Shown here one piece after another: positions 28,675 through 36,595 of a stretch of 64,000 nt of DNA. Numbering within the stretch: position 1 is the stretch's first letter; the number at the start of each line of letters is the position of its first letter. Both the position numbers and the translations under genes were made by a program. The stretch is from Singulisphaera sp045290345 (lineage in GTDB: Bacteria > Planctomycetota > Planctomycetia > Isosphaerales > Isosphaeraceae). The stretch spans positions 2,480,001-2,544,000 of the forward strand of contig NZ_CP155447.1 of the NCBI RefSeq assembly GCF_045290345.1, read 5' to 3'. The notes below the pieces were generated by a model that searched no databases, was not told the origin of the DNA, and worked only from the letters and a program-made list of their open reading frames with translations.

Positions 28675-29181
28675 TCAGGGCGTCGTTGCTTCTCGCAACA
28701 GCGCTTCCAGGTCGAGACGTCGAGTGAACATGTTTATGTTTCCGTCGGGATCCCGGGGCCACTGTTCCGTCGGCCGGTCCCAGTAGAGCTCCACGCCGTT
28801 CTCGTCCGGGTCACGGAGGTAAAGTGCCTCGCTCACCCCGTGGTCGCTGGCTCCATCGAGCGTGATCCCCGCCGTCAGCACACGCCTTAACGCATCCGCC
28901 AGCGCAGCCCTCGTCGGGTAGAGGATTGCGAGGTGGAACAGGCCGGTTGTGCCGCGTGGTGGCGGCGGTCCCCCCTCGCTCTCCCAGGTGTTCAAGCCGA
29001 TGTGGTGATGATAACCCCCCGCAGACACGAACGCCGCCTGTCCGCCGTACCGTTGCGTCAACTCAAACCCAAGGACACCGCAGTAAAACCCGAGCGCCCG
29101 CTCCAGATCGGCGACCTTCAGGTGAACGTGGCCGATGCGGACGCCGGGATCAATGGGCGTTTGATTTGGAGAAGGGTTCAT
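28675..29181 (-). CDS. VOC superfamily (glyoxalase / ring-cleavage dioxygenase fold) protein
   Basis: This 168-residue cytoplasmic protein has the paired beta-alpha-beta-beta-beta modules of the VOC superfamily. The first is IGHVHLKVADLERALGFYCG and the second begins GLFHLAILYPTRAALADALR. Candidate metal ligands are the histidine in HVHLKV, the histidine in LFHLAI and the glutamate in NGVELYWDRP. These positions match the two-histidine-one-glutamate set of extradiol dioxygenases. The GGYHHHIGLNTWES stretch resembles CatE-type members. The substrate cannot be told from sequence. It stands alone with the operon promoter region on one side and exonuclease VII on the other. Confidence 0.88.
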   Translation of the reverse strand: MNPSPNQTPIDPGVRIGHVHLKVADLERALGFYCGVLGFELTQRYGGQAAFVSAGGYHHHIGLNTWESEGGPPPPRGTTGLFHLAILYPTRAALADALRRVLTAGITLDGASDHGVSEALYLRDPDENGVELYWDRPTEQWPRDPDGNINMFTRRLDLEALLREATTP

Positions 29182-29575
29182 GATATTGGCTCATTCCTGG
29201 CGAGAAGATCACGGCCTCGATCGGGCGTGTTCGGGGCGACCCGAGCGACCTCTGTGCGGGCAGAATGGTGTCGACTTCCTTGTTTTGCGGCCTTGAGGGC
29301 CGATCGTCAATAGCCGGGTCGAAAACGCTTGCGGACTATTGGCCCGAGCCGCTGTTCTTGTGAGCGAGCGGCCTCAGGTCGTCGAAAATTGGTGACAATC
29401 CCTTCCAGGATGGGAGAGAGTTTTCCGTTCAGGGAATTTGGGTAACGCGAGGGGGATCGAAAAAATCGCTGTGGGCCTGTTTTGCGCGGTTCGCGTTGAC
29501 CCGTGTGCGGGTCTATGCTTCGATGGCGACGGTGTTTCGCAGGGTGGCGAAGCCTGGCCTCATAAAGCGATCCGC
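29182..29575. other. intergenic region between VOC gene and xseA
   Basis: The open frame of xseA continues upstream through this stretch, but it lacks conserved content there. The region is likely to hold the promoters of the two divergent genes. No convincing -35/-10 pair was found. Confidence 0.4.
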
Positions 29576-31363
29576 ATGACTTTCAACCCTCGTGTCGATT
29601 TGCGGGTCCCCTTCGTCGAGAAGGAGGACGCGAAGGCCCTTGGTGCCCGCTGGGATTCCCAGAAGAAGCTCTGGTACGCCCCGCCAGGAGCCGACCTTGA
29701 TCCTCTCAAACGCTGGGTTCCCAAAGACTTCCTGGCCCCGACGCTTTCCACCTTGGTGTCGAGCCCTGATGTCGAATCCGAGAAGGGTATTTCCCTCTCG
29801 AATTTATTGAGTCAGGTGCGAGGGGTGATCGAGGAAGGGATGCCGGTCGCGGTCTGGGTCCGGGCCGAGATTAGCGAGCTGTCGGGCAAGAACGGGAATC
29901 TCTATCCGAAGTTGACCCAGAGAAACGAACAGGGCGACATTCTCGCCCAGTCGAAGTCGGTCATCTGGAAGAGCCGAGCCGCGGCGATCACGCAGAAGTT
30001 CACGGAGGCGACCGGCGAGGGGTTGAAGCCCGACATCAAGATCCTTTGCCTGGTCAAGGTCCGGTTCGACCCGCTGTTCGGTCTGGACCTGATCATCGAG
30101 GACGTGGATCCGTCCTATACGGTTGGGGATCTTGCCGCCAAACTTGCCCGGATCCGGGAATGGCTCGTCAGGGCGGATCTTTACGAACGGAACCAGGACC
30201 TTCCCGCCCCTGTCGAGTTCGTTCGGGTCGCCGTTATCAGCCCCGAGAGCTCGGCGGGCCTGGGCGACTTCCGGCGCGAGACCGACCGGCTCCAACATGC
30301 CGGGCTCTGCGACTTTCTCTTCTTTGGGGCGACGTTTCAAGGGGTGAACGCCCCGTCCTCGATCCGCGTTGCCATCAACGAGGCCCTCGGCGCCCACCGC
30401 CAGCGACCGTTCGACGTTCTGGTCATCATCCGGGGTGGCGGGTCGGTCACGGACCTGGCCTGGCTCAATGACCTCGAGTTGGCTCAACTCGTCTGTCGTT
30501 CGCCGATTCCCGTGCTGACCGGCATCGGCCATGAGCGGGATTCGACGATCCTGGACGAGGTCGCTCATCGCCGGTTCGATACGCCGTCGAAGGTCGCTCT
30601 GTTCCTCACGACGACGATCCGGGACAACGCCCTGGCGGCAATCACGGCGCTCGCTCAGGTCAAGCTGCAAGTCGCTCGCATTCTCACCCGAGAGCGCACG
30701 GCCCTCGCCACTCAGGCCGATCGGCTCGAGGCTGGGGTCCGTTCGATGACGCAGCAAGCCGAGGACGACCACCGGAAGTTCATGTCCGTCGTCCGAACGG
30801 CCACGCATTATCAGTTGCGAGAGGCGAGCCAGTCCCTGGAAGTCGGCTGGACCCGTTTGGTGGACCAGGCCGAGCAAACGCTCGGCGAGGCGGAATTCCA
30901 ACTCAGGCAATCCATGGAGACGATCGCTCATCGCTCCCAGCTTCAACTCGGAACCCAAACCGCGACGATCGAGAAGGCTGCCAATAGCATCGCGTTGCAG
31001 GCCACGGCGAAGATCGAGGCGGTGGCCTCCGAGCTTGAGCACGGACAAAATCAGGTGGCCAGAGACGCGGCCCGCTGGGTCAAGGCAGCCTCGGTCAATC
31101 TGGAAGAGTCACTCGCTTCGATGGCTCGACGCGCTGTCACGACGGCCGAGGTCGCAAAGAACGGCGTGGAAAGTTACGCCCGGATCGTCGTCGGGCTGGG
31201 GCCTCAGGCTACACTCCGCAGAGGTTTCTCGATCGTCAGGGACACGGCAAACCGGCCTATCACGAGCCGGGAGGCTGCGCTGAGGAATGCGGAATTCACC
31301 GTGCAGTTCCACGACGGGAACGTGCCGGTCGCAAATCGAGAATTTGATAGGAAAGGTGTTTGA
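29576..31363 (+). CDS. xseA: exonuclease VII large subunit with DUF5710-like N-terminal domain
   Basis: Exonuclease VII degrades single-stranded DNA processively into oligonucleotides, as a complex of XseA with several XseB. This protein has 595 residues. Residues about 4-50 resemble DUF5710 (LRVPFVEKEDAKALGARWDS, then KKLWYAPPG). An OB-fold follows at about 80-190 and the catalytic core at about 200-400, with RGGGSVTDLAWLNDLELAQL and GIGHERDSTILDEVAHRRFD. A long coiled coil follows, and the C-terminal tail PQATLRRGFSIVRD is typical. The family usually has 400-480 residues, so the N-terminal domain is an addition. The start is set at the ATG at 29576 because conserved sequence begins there. 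It overlaps xseB by one base. Confidence 0.93.
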   Translation: MTFNPRVDLRVPFVEKEDAKALGARWDSQKKLWYAPPGADLDPLKRWVPKDFLAPTLSTLVSSPDVESEKGISLSNLLSQVRGVIEEGMPVAVWVRAEISELSGKNGNLYPKLTQRNEQGDILAQSKSVIWKSRAAAITQKFTEATGEGLKPDIKILCLVKVRFDPLFGLDLIIEDVDPSYTVGDLAAKLARIREWLVRADLYERNQDLPAPVEFVRVAVISPESSAGLGDFRRETDRLQHAGLCDFLFFGATFQGVNAPSSIRVAINEALGAHRQRPFDVLVIIRGGGSVTDLAWLNDLELAQLVCRSPIPVLTGIGHERDSTILDEVAHRRFDTPSKVALFLTTTIRDNALAAITALAQVKLQVARILTRERTALATQADRLEAGVRSMTQQAEDDHRKFMSVVRTATHYQLREASQSLEVGWTRLVDQAEQTLGEAEFQLRQSMETIAHRSQLQLGTQTATIEKAANSIALQATAKIEAVASELEHGQNQVARDAARWVKAASVNLEESLASMARRAVTTAEVAKNGVESYARIVVGLGPQATLRRGFSIVRDTANRPITSREAALRNAEFTVQFHDGNVPVANREFDRKGV

Positions 31364-31674
31364 TGAGCAGCGATCTGGACAGCACCAGCTTCAACAAGAA
31401 CTACCGGGTTTTGAAGGAGACCGCCGACTGGCTCTCGGGACAGAATGAACCGGACATCGATCAACTCGTCCCGAAGGTCGAGAAGGCGATGAAGGCGTAC
31501 ACGATCTGCAAGGACCGGCTGGACAAGGTGCAGGCCACCCTGGGGCAATACTTTCAGCCGGATGGGACCGTGGCGGAAACCACGGTTTCGGGGGATGGAG
31601 AGGGTCGGGTGAAGAAAGTGAGAAAGGCGACGAGGCCCGAGCCGGATCGAGACGACGACGACCTTCTGGTTTGA
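31363..31674 (+). CDS. xseB: exonuclease VII small subunit
   Basis: This 103-residue protein is the expected partner of XseA. The helical core has the XseB pattern NYRVLKETADWLSGQNEPDI followed by LVPKVEKAMKAYTICKDRLD. These are two helices that form the coiled coil binding the large subunit. The acidic, lysine-rich tail (RPEPDRDDDDLLV) is longer than in enterobacterial XseB (about 80 residues). The ATG at 31363 shares one base with the xseA stop (TGATG), and AGGAAAGG lies upstream, so translation is coupled. Confidence 0.88.
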   Translation: MSSDLDSTSFNKNYRVLKETADWLSGQNEPDIDQLVPKVEKAMKAYTICKDRLDKVQATLGQYFQPDGTVAETTVSGDGEGRVKKVRKATRPEPDRDDDDLLV

Positions 31675-31951
31675 GATAGGAAGGTCACGCAGCCATCCGC
31701 GATCCCCCTTTCAGAGGGCGAGCCCTTCTCCGTCGGCCTGAGCGGTGATCGTCTGCCTCGCCCTCCCTTTGCGATGGCCACCAAGGCCCGTCTCGATCCG
31801 GAAGGATTCCAGGTCGAGCGGCGTCATTCGGTTTGACCGTCGCTTCGTCGTGCCAAAACGAGGCTCTCGGGCCCGAGAATTGCGGCCTTGTCCTTCCATT
31901 CGACGAACTCCGGGACCTGAGGACCCGGTCGACTCGATGGAGACGCTTGCC

Positions 31952-32209
31952 ATGAGAGAGATCCGAATGACCATGCCGGAACTTGCCCTGATCGCCGGCA
32001 CGCGCGGGATGCTGGGCGCTGGGTTCGGTCTCCTGCTGGCGGACCGCCTGTCCGAGGGACAGCGCAAGTCCGTCGGCTGGACACTCATGCTTGTCGGTGT
32101 TCTGACCACCATCCCCCTGGCAATCGAGGTGTTCGGCGCGATCCGAGCCGCCGAACGGACGGGACGCGCAGAGTCCAGCCCTGAACTTGCGCACGCATAC
32201 GTCTTGTGA
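31952..32209 (+). CDS. small membrane protein, conserved hypothetical
   Basis: This 85-residue protein has two hydrophobic segments (about 13-26 and 41-60) around the polar turn LADRLSEGQRKSVGW. I recall similar short planctomycete proteins that share the LLLADRLSEGQRK stretch, but have no function for them. The frame is open upstream to 31745 but that part looks non-coding. The start is either the ATG at 31952 or the one at 31937. It lies 50 bases before the YbhB-like gene on the same strand, so the two may be cotranscribed. Confidence 0.65.
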   Translation: MREIRMTMPELALIAGTRGMLGAGFGLLLADRLSEGQRKSVGWTLMLVGVLTTIPLAIEVFGAIRAAERTGRAESSPELAHAYVL

Positions 32210-32259
32210 GGTTGAATCAACCACCCTGGACCGTGGAGCAGTGCAAAGGGGATCCGTCG

Positions 32260-32733
32260 ATGAACATGACGATCCGCAGCAAGGCTTTCGACGACGGGCA
32301 GGCGATCCCTCGCCGGTATGGCGAGGATGGTGAGGACGTCTCGCCGCCCCTGACTTGGTCGGGCCAGCCTGACGGGACCCGCGAGCTGGCACTGATCGTG
32401 GACGACCCCGACGCACCCACGGCCGAGCCTTGGGTTCACTGGGTCATTTACAAGATTCCAGGGGGCATCCACACCCTCCCGGAGGGCTTGCCTCGGACGC
32501 CGATGCCGAACGCCCCCACGGGCGCATTGCAAGGCAAGAATTCGTGGGGCGGAGCCGGCTATCGTGGCCCAGCTCCACCCCGCGGCCATGGCACTCACCA
32601 CTACCACTTCCGCCTCTACGCGCTCGATGCGCCACTGCAAGCGGCAGGGGGGCTGGATAAGGGAGCCCTGATCCAGGCCATGCAGGGGCACATCCTTGCC
32701 CATGCGGAACTCATCGGGACCTATAAACGATAG
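32260..32733 (+). CDS. YbhB/YbcL family (PEBP, Raf kinase inhibitor-like) protein
   Basis: This 157-residue cytoplasmic protein has the phosphatidylethanolamine-binding protein fold. Visible signatures are SPPLTWSGQPDGTRELALIV, DDPDAPTAEPWVHWVIYKIP and the C-terminal HHYHFRLYALDAPL. These include the aspartates, tryptophan and histidines that line the anion-binding pocket. Bacterial members have no firm role. The ATG at 32260 is preceded by AAAGGGG. It follows the small membrane gene and converges on the heat-shock gene. Confidence 0.93.
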   Translation: MNMTIRSKAFDDGQAIPRRYGEDGEDVSPPLTWSGQPDGTRELALIVDDPDAPTAEPWVHWVIYKIPGGIHTLPEGLPRTPMPNAPTGALQGKNSWGGAGYRGPAPPRGHGTHHYHFRLYALDAPLQAAGGLDKGALIQAMQGHILAHAELIGTYKR

Positions 32734-32801
32734 GCGATTCGCTCACGCCCTGGTGGTCGGGGTGAGCTGGCCGTCATCCTCGGCGAAGGCGATGCCGACG
32801 C

Positions 32802-33410
32802 TCATCCTTTGATTTCAAGGCGTCGGCCAGGGTTCGTCTCCCGCTGGGATGCAGGGACGGTGACTTCGAGAACTCCGTCACGGAAGCTTGCATCGGCCTG
32901 ATCGATTTTCGCCCCCTCGGGCAGCGGAATCGTGCGGTAGAAGCTTCCGTACGAGCGCTCGGTGTGAAAGAAACCCTCACGACGCTCCTCGTACTCCTTC
33001 CGTCGCTCGCCTCGGATCGACACAGCCTCGTCCGTGACTTCAACCTGAACGTCGTCCTTGTTCAAGCCGGGTAGGTCGGCGCGGATCACCATTCGGTCGC
33101 CGCGTTCGAAGACCTCGACCTCGGGTGACCAGCCAGCCAGGTCGAACCCCTCGCCCCGAGGCGCGGGTCGACGTTCGGGCGACCAAGGCATCAGCGCGCC
33201 GGGGCCGACCCCGAAGCCCTCGAAGACCCGGCCCATCTCCTCGGCAAACCGGTGCATGACGGCAAAGGGGTCGCCCAACCACGGAGATGCCGTTGTCATC
33301 GCTCGAGGAGCAAGGGTCGATTGCCGTCCCTCAAGTCGATCGGTCGTCCGCAATTCGGTCTCGTTCCCCTTTTTCGCAGATCCGTTTCCTCTTTCTTTAG
33401 TCTTGTGCAT
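32802..33410 (-). CDS. small heat-shock protein, Hsp20/alpha-crystallin family
   Basis: This 202-residue ATP-independent chaperone holds unfolding proteins in the cytoplasm. The N-terminal arm is basic and disordered (residues 1-90). The alpha-crystallin domain spans about 95-190: PEVEVFERGDRMVIRADLPG, then DDVQVEVTDEAVSIRGERR. The conserved C-terminal A-x-x-x-n-G-V-L-E-V-x-V-P motif is present (ASFRDGVLEVTVPA). The minus-strand ATG has GGAG about ten bases upstream. No CIRCE-like inverted repeat was seen ahead of it. The neighbouring BON-domain gene on the same strand ends 123 bases upstream and could be part of the same stress set. Confidence 0.95.
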   Translation of the reverse strand: MHKTKERGNGSAKKGNETELRTTDRLEGRQSTLAPRAMTTASPWLGDPFAVMHRFAEEMGRVFEGFGVGPGALMPWSPERRPAPRGEGFDLAGWSPEVEVFERGDRMVIRADLPGLNKDDVQVEVTDEAVSIRGERRKEYEERREGFFHTERSYGSFYRTIPLPEGAKIDQADASFRDGVLEVTVPASQRETNPGRRLEIKG

Positions 33411-33533
33411 GATTCCATCTCCTTGGCTTTGAACATGCCTTGAAAGTCAGAGGTCATGCGGTTTTTGTGCATGATGTGATCGCTGTTACAGTGAAAGTCT
33501 CGCTGTGTCTGGTCGTTCTCGGTCGCTCCCTAT

Positions 33534-34271
33534 TCAGGGGCCGACTCGAGTTGCCATCATTCCGGTCACGCCTGCGCCACTGGAACTGTCCCGGGGTACG
33601 CCCCCCCGCTCGTCCCTGCAACGGCTTTGAGTTTCGGCGGAGGCATTGGCCAGACCACGAGCCGTCAGGCCGACGCATAAGGCGCCGACGGCCAGGCTCG
33701 CCAGGTGCTTGTGTTTGATCGCCTGCGCGATCAGCATTCCGCCGGCCAGGCCGATGAGAGCCGTGGTCGCAGGCCTCCCGTACTCTTCGGCGATTCCACG
33801 GCGGATGTGGGGCCGCAACGACCCGCCCTGCAACGCGGGGTGGTCGCCGGCTTGCTGGTGGACCTCCAGTTGGTTCTCGACGACGAGCACTCCACGCACC
33901 GTTCTGACTGTTTCCATGAGGGTTTCCACCTCATGGGCCAGGATCGGGCCGGAAAGCATGGCTCGTCCGTCTCGCACGACGACTCGGAGGGATCTCGGGT
34001 GTGAGACAACATGTCCCAGGGCCGCCCGCGCTCGCGCCTCGATCACGTCGTCAGGGGCGAAATCATCCGAGAACATGGCCCTCGCCTCGGCGGAGAGCCT
34101 GGAGGCCCTGGTTCTCAGGTCGTGCCAGACGATGTGGAGAATTGCTTCGATCTCGTGCATGCTGTGAATACACTGATCACGCAGCAAGGCCCGTCGTCGC
34201 CGACCGACTCGAGGGTCGAAGAAATACATCAAACCAACGCCGAGGCCGAGGCCGGTTAGTCGCTGCACCAT
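33534..34271 (-). CDS. BON-domain protein with membrane segment
   Basis: This 245-residue protein begins VQRLTGLGLGVGLMYFFDPR and then VGRRRRALLRDQ, a hydrophobic stretch followed by a basic one. A BON domain occupies about residues 85-145 (SLRVVVRDGRAMLSGPILAH followed by the VRTVRGVLVVENQLEVH strand). Two further hydrophobic segments lie at about 170-210. BON domains bind phospholipid or act in envelope stress and osmotic protection. The C-terminal tail is basic and disordered. It precedes the Hsp20 gene on the same strand, which fits a stress-related role (inference). Confidence 0.8.
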   Translation of the reverse strand: MVQRLTGLGLGVGLMYFFDPRVGRRRRALLRDQCIHSMHEIEAILHIVWHDLRTRASRLSAEARAMFSDDFAPDDVIEARARAALGHVVSHPRSLRVVVRDGRAMLSGPILAHEVETLMETVRTVRGVLVVENQLEVHQQAGDHPALQGGSLRPHIRRGIAEEYGRPATTALIGLAGGMLIAQAIKHKHLASLAVGALCVGLTARGLANASAETQSRCRDERGGVPRDSSSGAGVTGMMATRVGP

Positions 34272-35029
34272 TGGCCCGCCTCCTTCCCGCTACGCCTGCG
34301 AGTCGCTCGCCCTTGCTTGCGGTTCTGCCGCACCGATTGGGCGTTGGCACGACTCGGCTTCTATGTCTCGACGCGAACTTTGAACGTCCCTGTCCGCAGT
34401 CGTCTCAAGCGGTTTCGAGATGAATATTGTTTGCTTGCTTGGAACCGCGCAGTCATTCCGCTCGCGGTCTGGTGTCGTTGGGAAGCCGGTCTCCTGGCCT
34501 CTGGAAGGCACTCTTGTTCGCGGACTGAGGCCTATCTTGTCTCCTTTGGTGACATCTTGGCCTCTTGGTCCTTGTTTGCCAGACGCCTCTCCTCACAGGT
34601 CGCTCGACTTTCGGCGTCTATGAATTTAGATATGCAAATTTTGAGCCGTCGGCAAGTTGGTTGACATCGATTTTATTGTCGCCATGTGAAAGACAGAACG
34701 ATCCAGGATCAGAACGCAACCTGACGGTGAAGGACGTGGCCACCTTCGTACTCCACGCACGGCCCGGCGATAGGGGCTTACCCGTCCGTTTCCCGCGTGG
34801 CGACCCTCTCATGGGGAGGATTGCAGTTCGGGGGACGCGTGTTCGTGTGTTTAGGAGAATTGTCCTGCCGCCGATTTCTGGAGCCGGCACGCGAAGTGGA
34901 TTAGAATCAGAGCATCCCCAAACTTCCTGCCGGTCCGAGGTTTGGGAGGTTTCGGCGTCGGGACGACCATCCATTTTTATCTTCTCCCAAGGAGCTCAGG
35001 TCTTGCCCTTCTTGTCTTGGTCCCCAGTG
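34272..35029. other. intergenic stretch without supported gene
   Basis: Several open frames cross this 758-base stretch, but none has conserved content or a ribosome binding site. It separates the divergent BON and TAXI genes, so promoters are expected here. I found no convincing pair of boxes. Confidence 0.45.
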
Positions 35030-36388
35030 ATGACGTCAAGGTCTCGCAGCCACGGCAGGCCTGCGATCGCCGTGTGGTTTTGGGTGCTCGGTTCTTGTCT
35101 GGCGATCTTCGTCGCGACGTACATGATCTTTGTCGAGCCGCCCCCTCCCCGCAAAATCGTGATCGCGAGTGGCGGCCAGAATGGAGCCTATTTCCACTAC
35201 GCACAGAAATATGCGGAGGAAATGAAGAAGGAGGGCCTGACGGTCGAGGTGCGCGAGACGGCGGGCTCGGTGGAGAATTTGCGCTTGCTGGGGGAGGACG
35301 GCTCGGGCGTGGTGGCCGCGATCGTTCAGAGCGGCCTCGCCAATCCTGAGGAGTTAGAACGCTTTCACTCCCTGGGCAGCCTGTATCGTGAGCCCTTGTG
35401 GGTCTTCTACCGCGGCGACAAGGAACTTGGGCGGCTCAGCCAACTCGCGGGCAAACGCGTCGGTGTCGGTCCGTCGGGCAGCGGAACCTACGCCATCGCC
35501 AAGCAGATGCTCGCCGCCAACGGCCTGATCGACTCCGGTTCCCCCGAGCAGAATTCGCCGGCCGTGCTGGTCCAGGAGGATGTCGCTGTCGCCGCCAAGG
35601 CCTTGGCGGAGGGAAAACTGGATGCCGCGTTCTTCGTGGCCGCCTTCGAGGCGGATTACATCCAGAGCCTGCTGCGCGATGCTCGTGTAAGGCTGCTGAA
35701 CTTCGACCAGCACGAGGCCTATCATCGCCGCTTCCGATTCCTTTCCCCGGTCAACGTGCCGGCAGGATTGGTGGATCTGGGCCGGAACATCCCGGGGCGG
35801 GACATCGCCCTGCTGGCGCCAACCGCCATGCTGGTCGTCCGTAGCGACATTCACCCCGCTCTGGTCCCCCTCTTGCTTACGGCCGCGAGACGCATTCACG
35901 GCAAGGGGGATGCGGTTTCCGATCCTGGCGAGTTCCCCTCCGCATCGTATTGCGATTTCTCCGTGAGCGAGGACGCGAGGCACTTTTACAGGTCCGGCCC
36001 GCCCGTGCTGCAGCGGCTACTCCCCTTCTGGCAGGCATCGCTCGTCGATCGGGCCAAGGTGATGCTCATCCCGATGATCATGCTGATGATGCCGTTGCTC
36101 CGTGTCACTCCTCCGCTGATGCGCTGGCGGACAAGACGGAAGATCTACCTCTGGTATTCCGACCTCCGAGAGATCGACCGAAGACTGATCCCCGGCCTGC
36201 CGGGCCTCGAACTGAACGAGGAACTCGCGCGTCTGAAAGATATCGAGTACCAAGTGGCCCACGTCGATGTGCCGTTAAGTTATATGAAGGAGTTTTACCA
36301 TCTCCGTCTTCATATCGCGATGCTAAAACAACACCTCCTCGACTTGTTGGCGGGGAAAGTGTCGACCGAAGTGGGGGCGGATCCCTGA
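35030..36388 (+). CDS. TAXI-family TRAP-type solute-binding protein, membrane anchored
   Basis: This 452-residue protein has an uncleaved-looking N-terminal membrane anchor (about residues 12-33). A TAXI-type periplasmic binding fold follows: KIVIASGGQNGAYFHYAQKY, then VVAAIVQSGLANPEELE, GKRVGVGPSGSGTYAIAKQM and AKALAEGKLDAAFFVAAFEA. A second membrane segment lies near residue 350 (VMLIPMIMLMMPLL), followed by a helical cytoplasmic tail. No TRAP permease is adjacent, and such orphan proteins may act as sensors rather than transport subunits. The frame is open to 34565; the start at 35030 is chosen because the anchor begins there. Confidence 0.88.
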   Translation: MTSRSRSHGRPAIAVWFWVLGSCLAIFVATYMIFVEPPPPRKIVIASGGQNGAYFHYAQKYAEEMKKEGLTVEVRETAGSVENLRLLGEDGSGVVAAIVQSGLANPEELERFHSLGSLYREPLWVFYRGDKELGRLSQLAGKRVGVGPSGSGTYAIAKQMLAANGLIDSGSPEQNSPAVLVQEDVAVAAKALAEGKLDAAFFVAAFEADYIQSLLRDARVRLLNFDQHEAYHRRFRFLSPVNVPAGLVDLGRNIPGRDIALLAPTAMLVVRSDIHPALVPLLLTAARRIHGKGDAVSDPGEFPSASYCDFSVSEDARHFYRSGPPVLQRLLPFWQASLVDRAKVMLIPMIMLMMPLLRVTPPLMRWRTRRKIYLWYSDLREIDRRLIPGLPGLELNEELARLKDIEYQVAHVDVPLSYMKEFYHLRLHIAMLKQHLLDLLAGKVSTEVGADP

Positions 36389-36595
36389 AAAGTAAGTGAC
36401 GCCCTTGCTCATACGTTGGCAGTGGGGTCTCCGTTGACGCTGATGCCGGCCGGTCGCTCAGCCGTGATCCCGCACCTCGGGCTTGCTTGTTGATGAATTG
36501 AAGATTGCTGGTGTCTGGATGGGATGCCAGTCGGAGGTGGGGTGTCACGGCGCGGGCGCTTTGCTCGGAGCCAAGTCGCCCGCGTCGCGCGATTG

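Noticed and set aside
29438..29575. Longer start for xseA at 29438
   Set aside because: The added 46 residues have no similarity to exonuclease VII or to the DUF5710-like motif, which begins just after the ATG at 29576.
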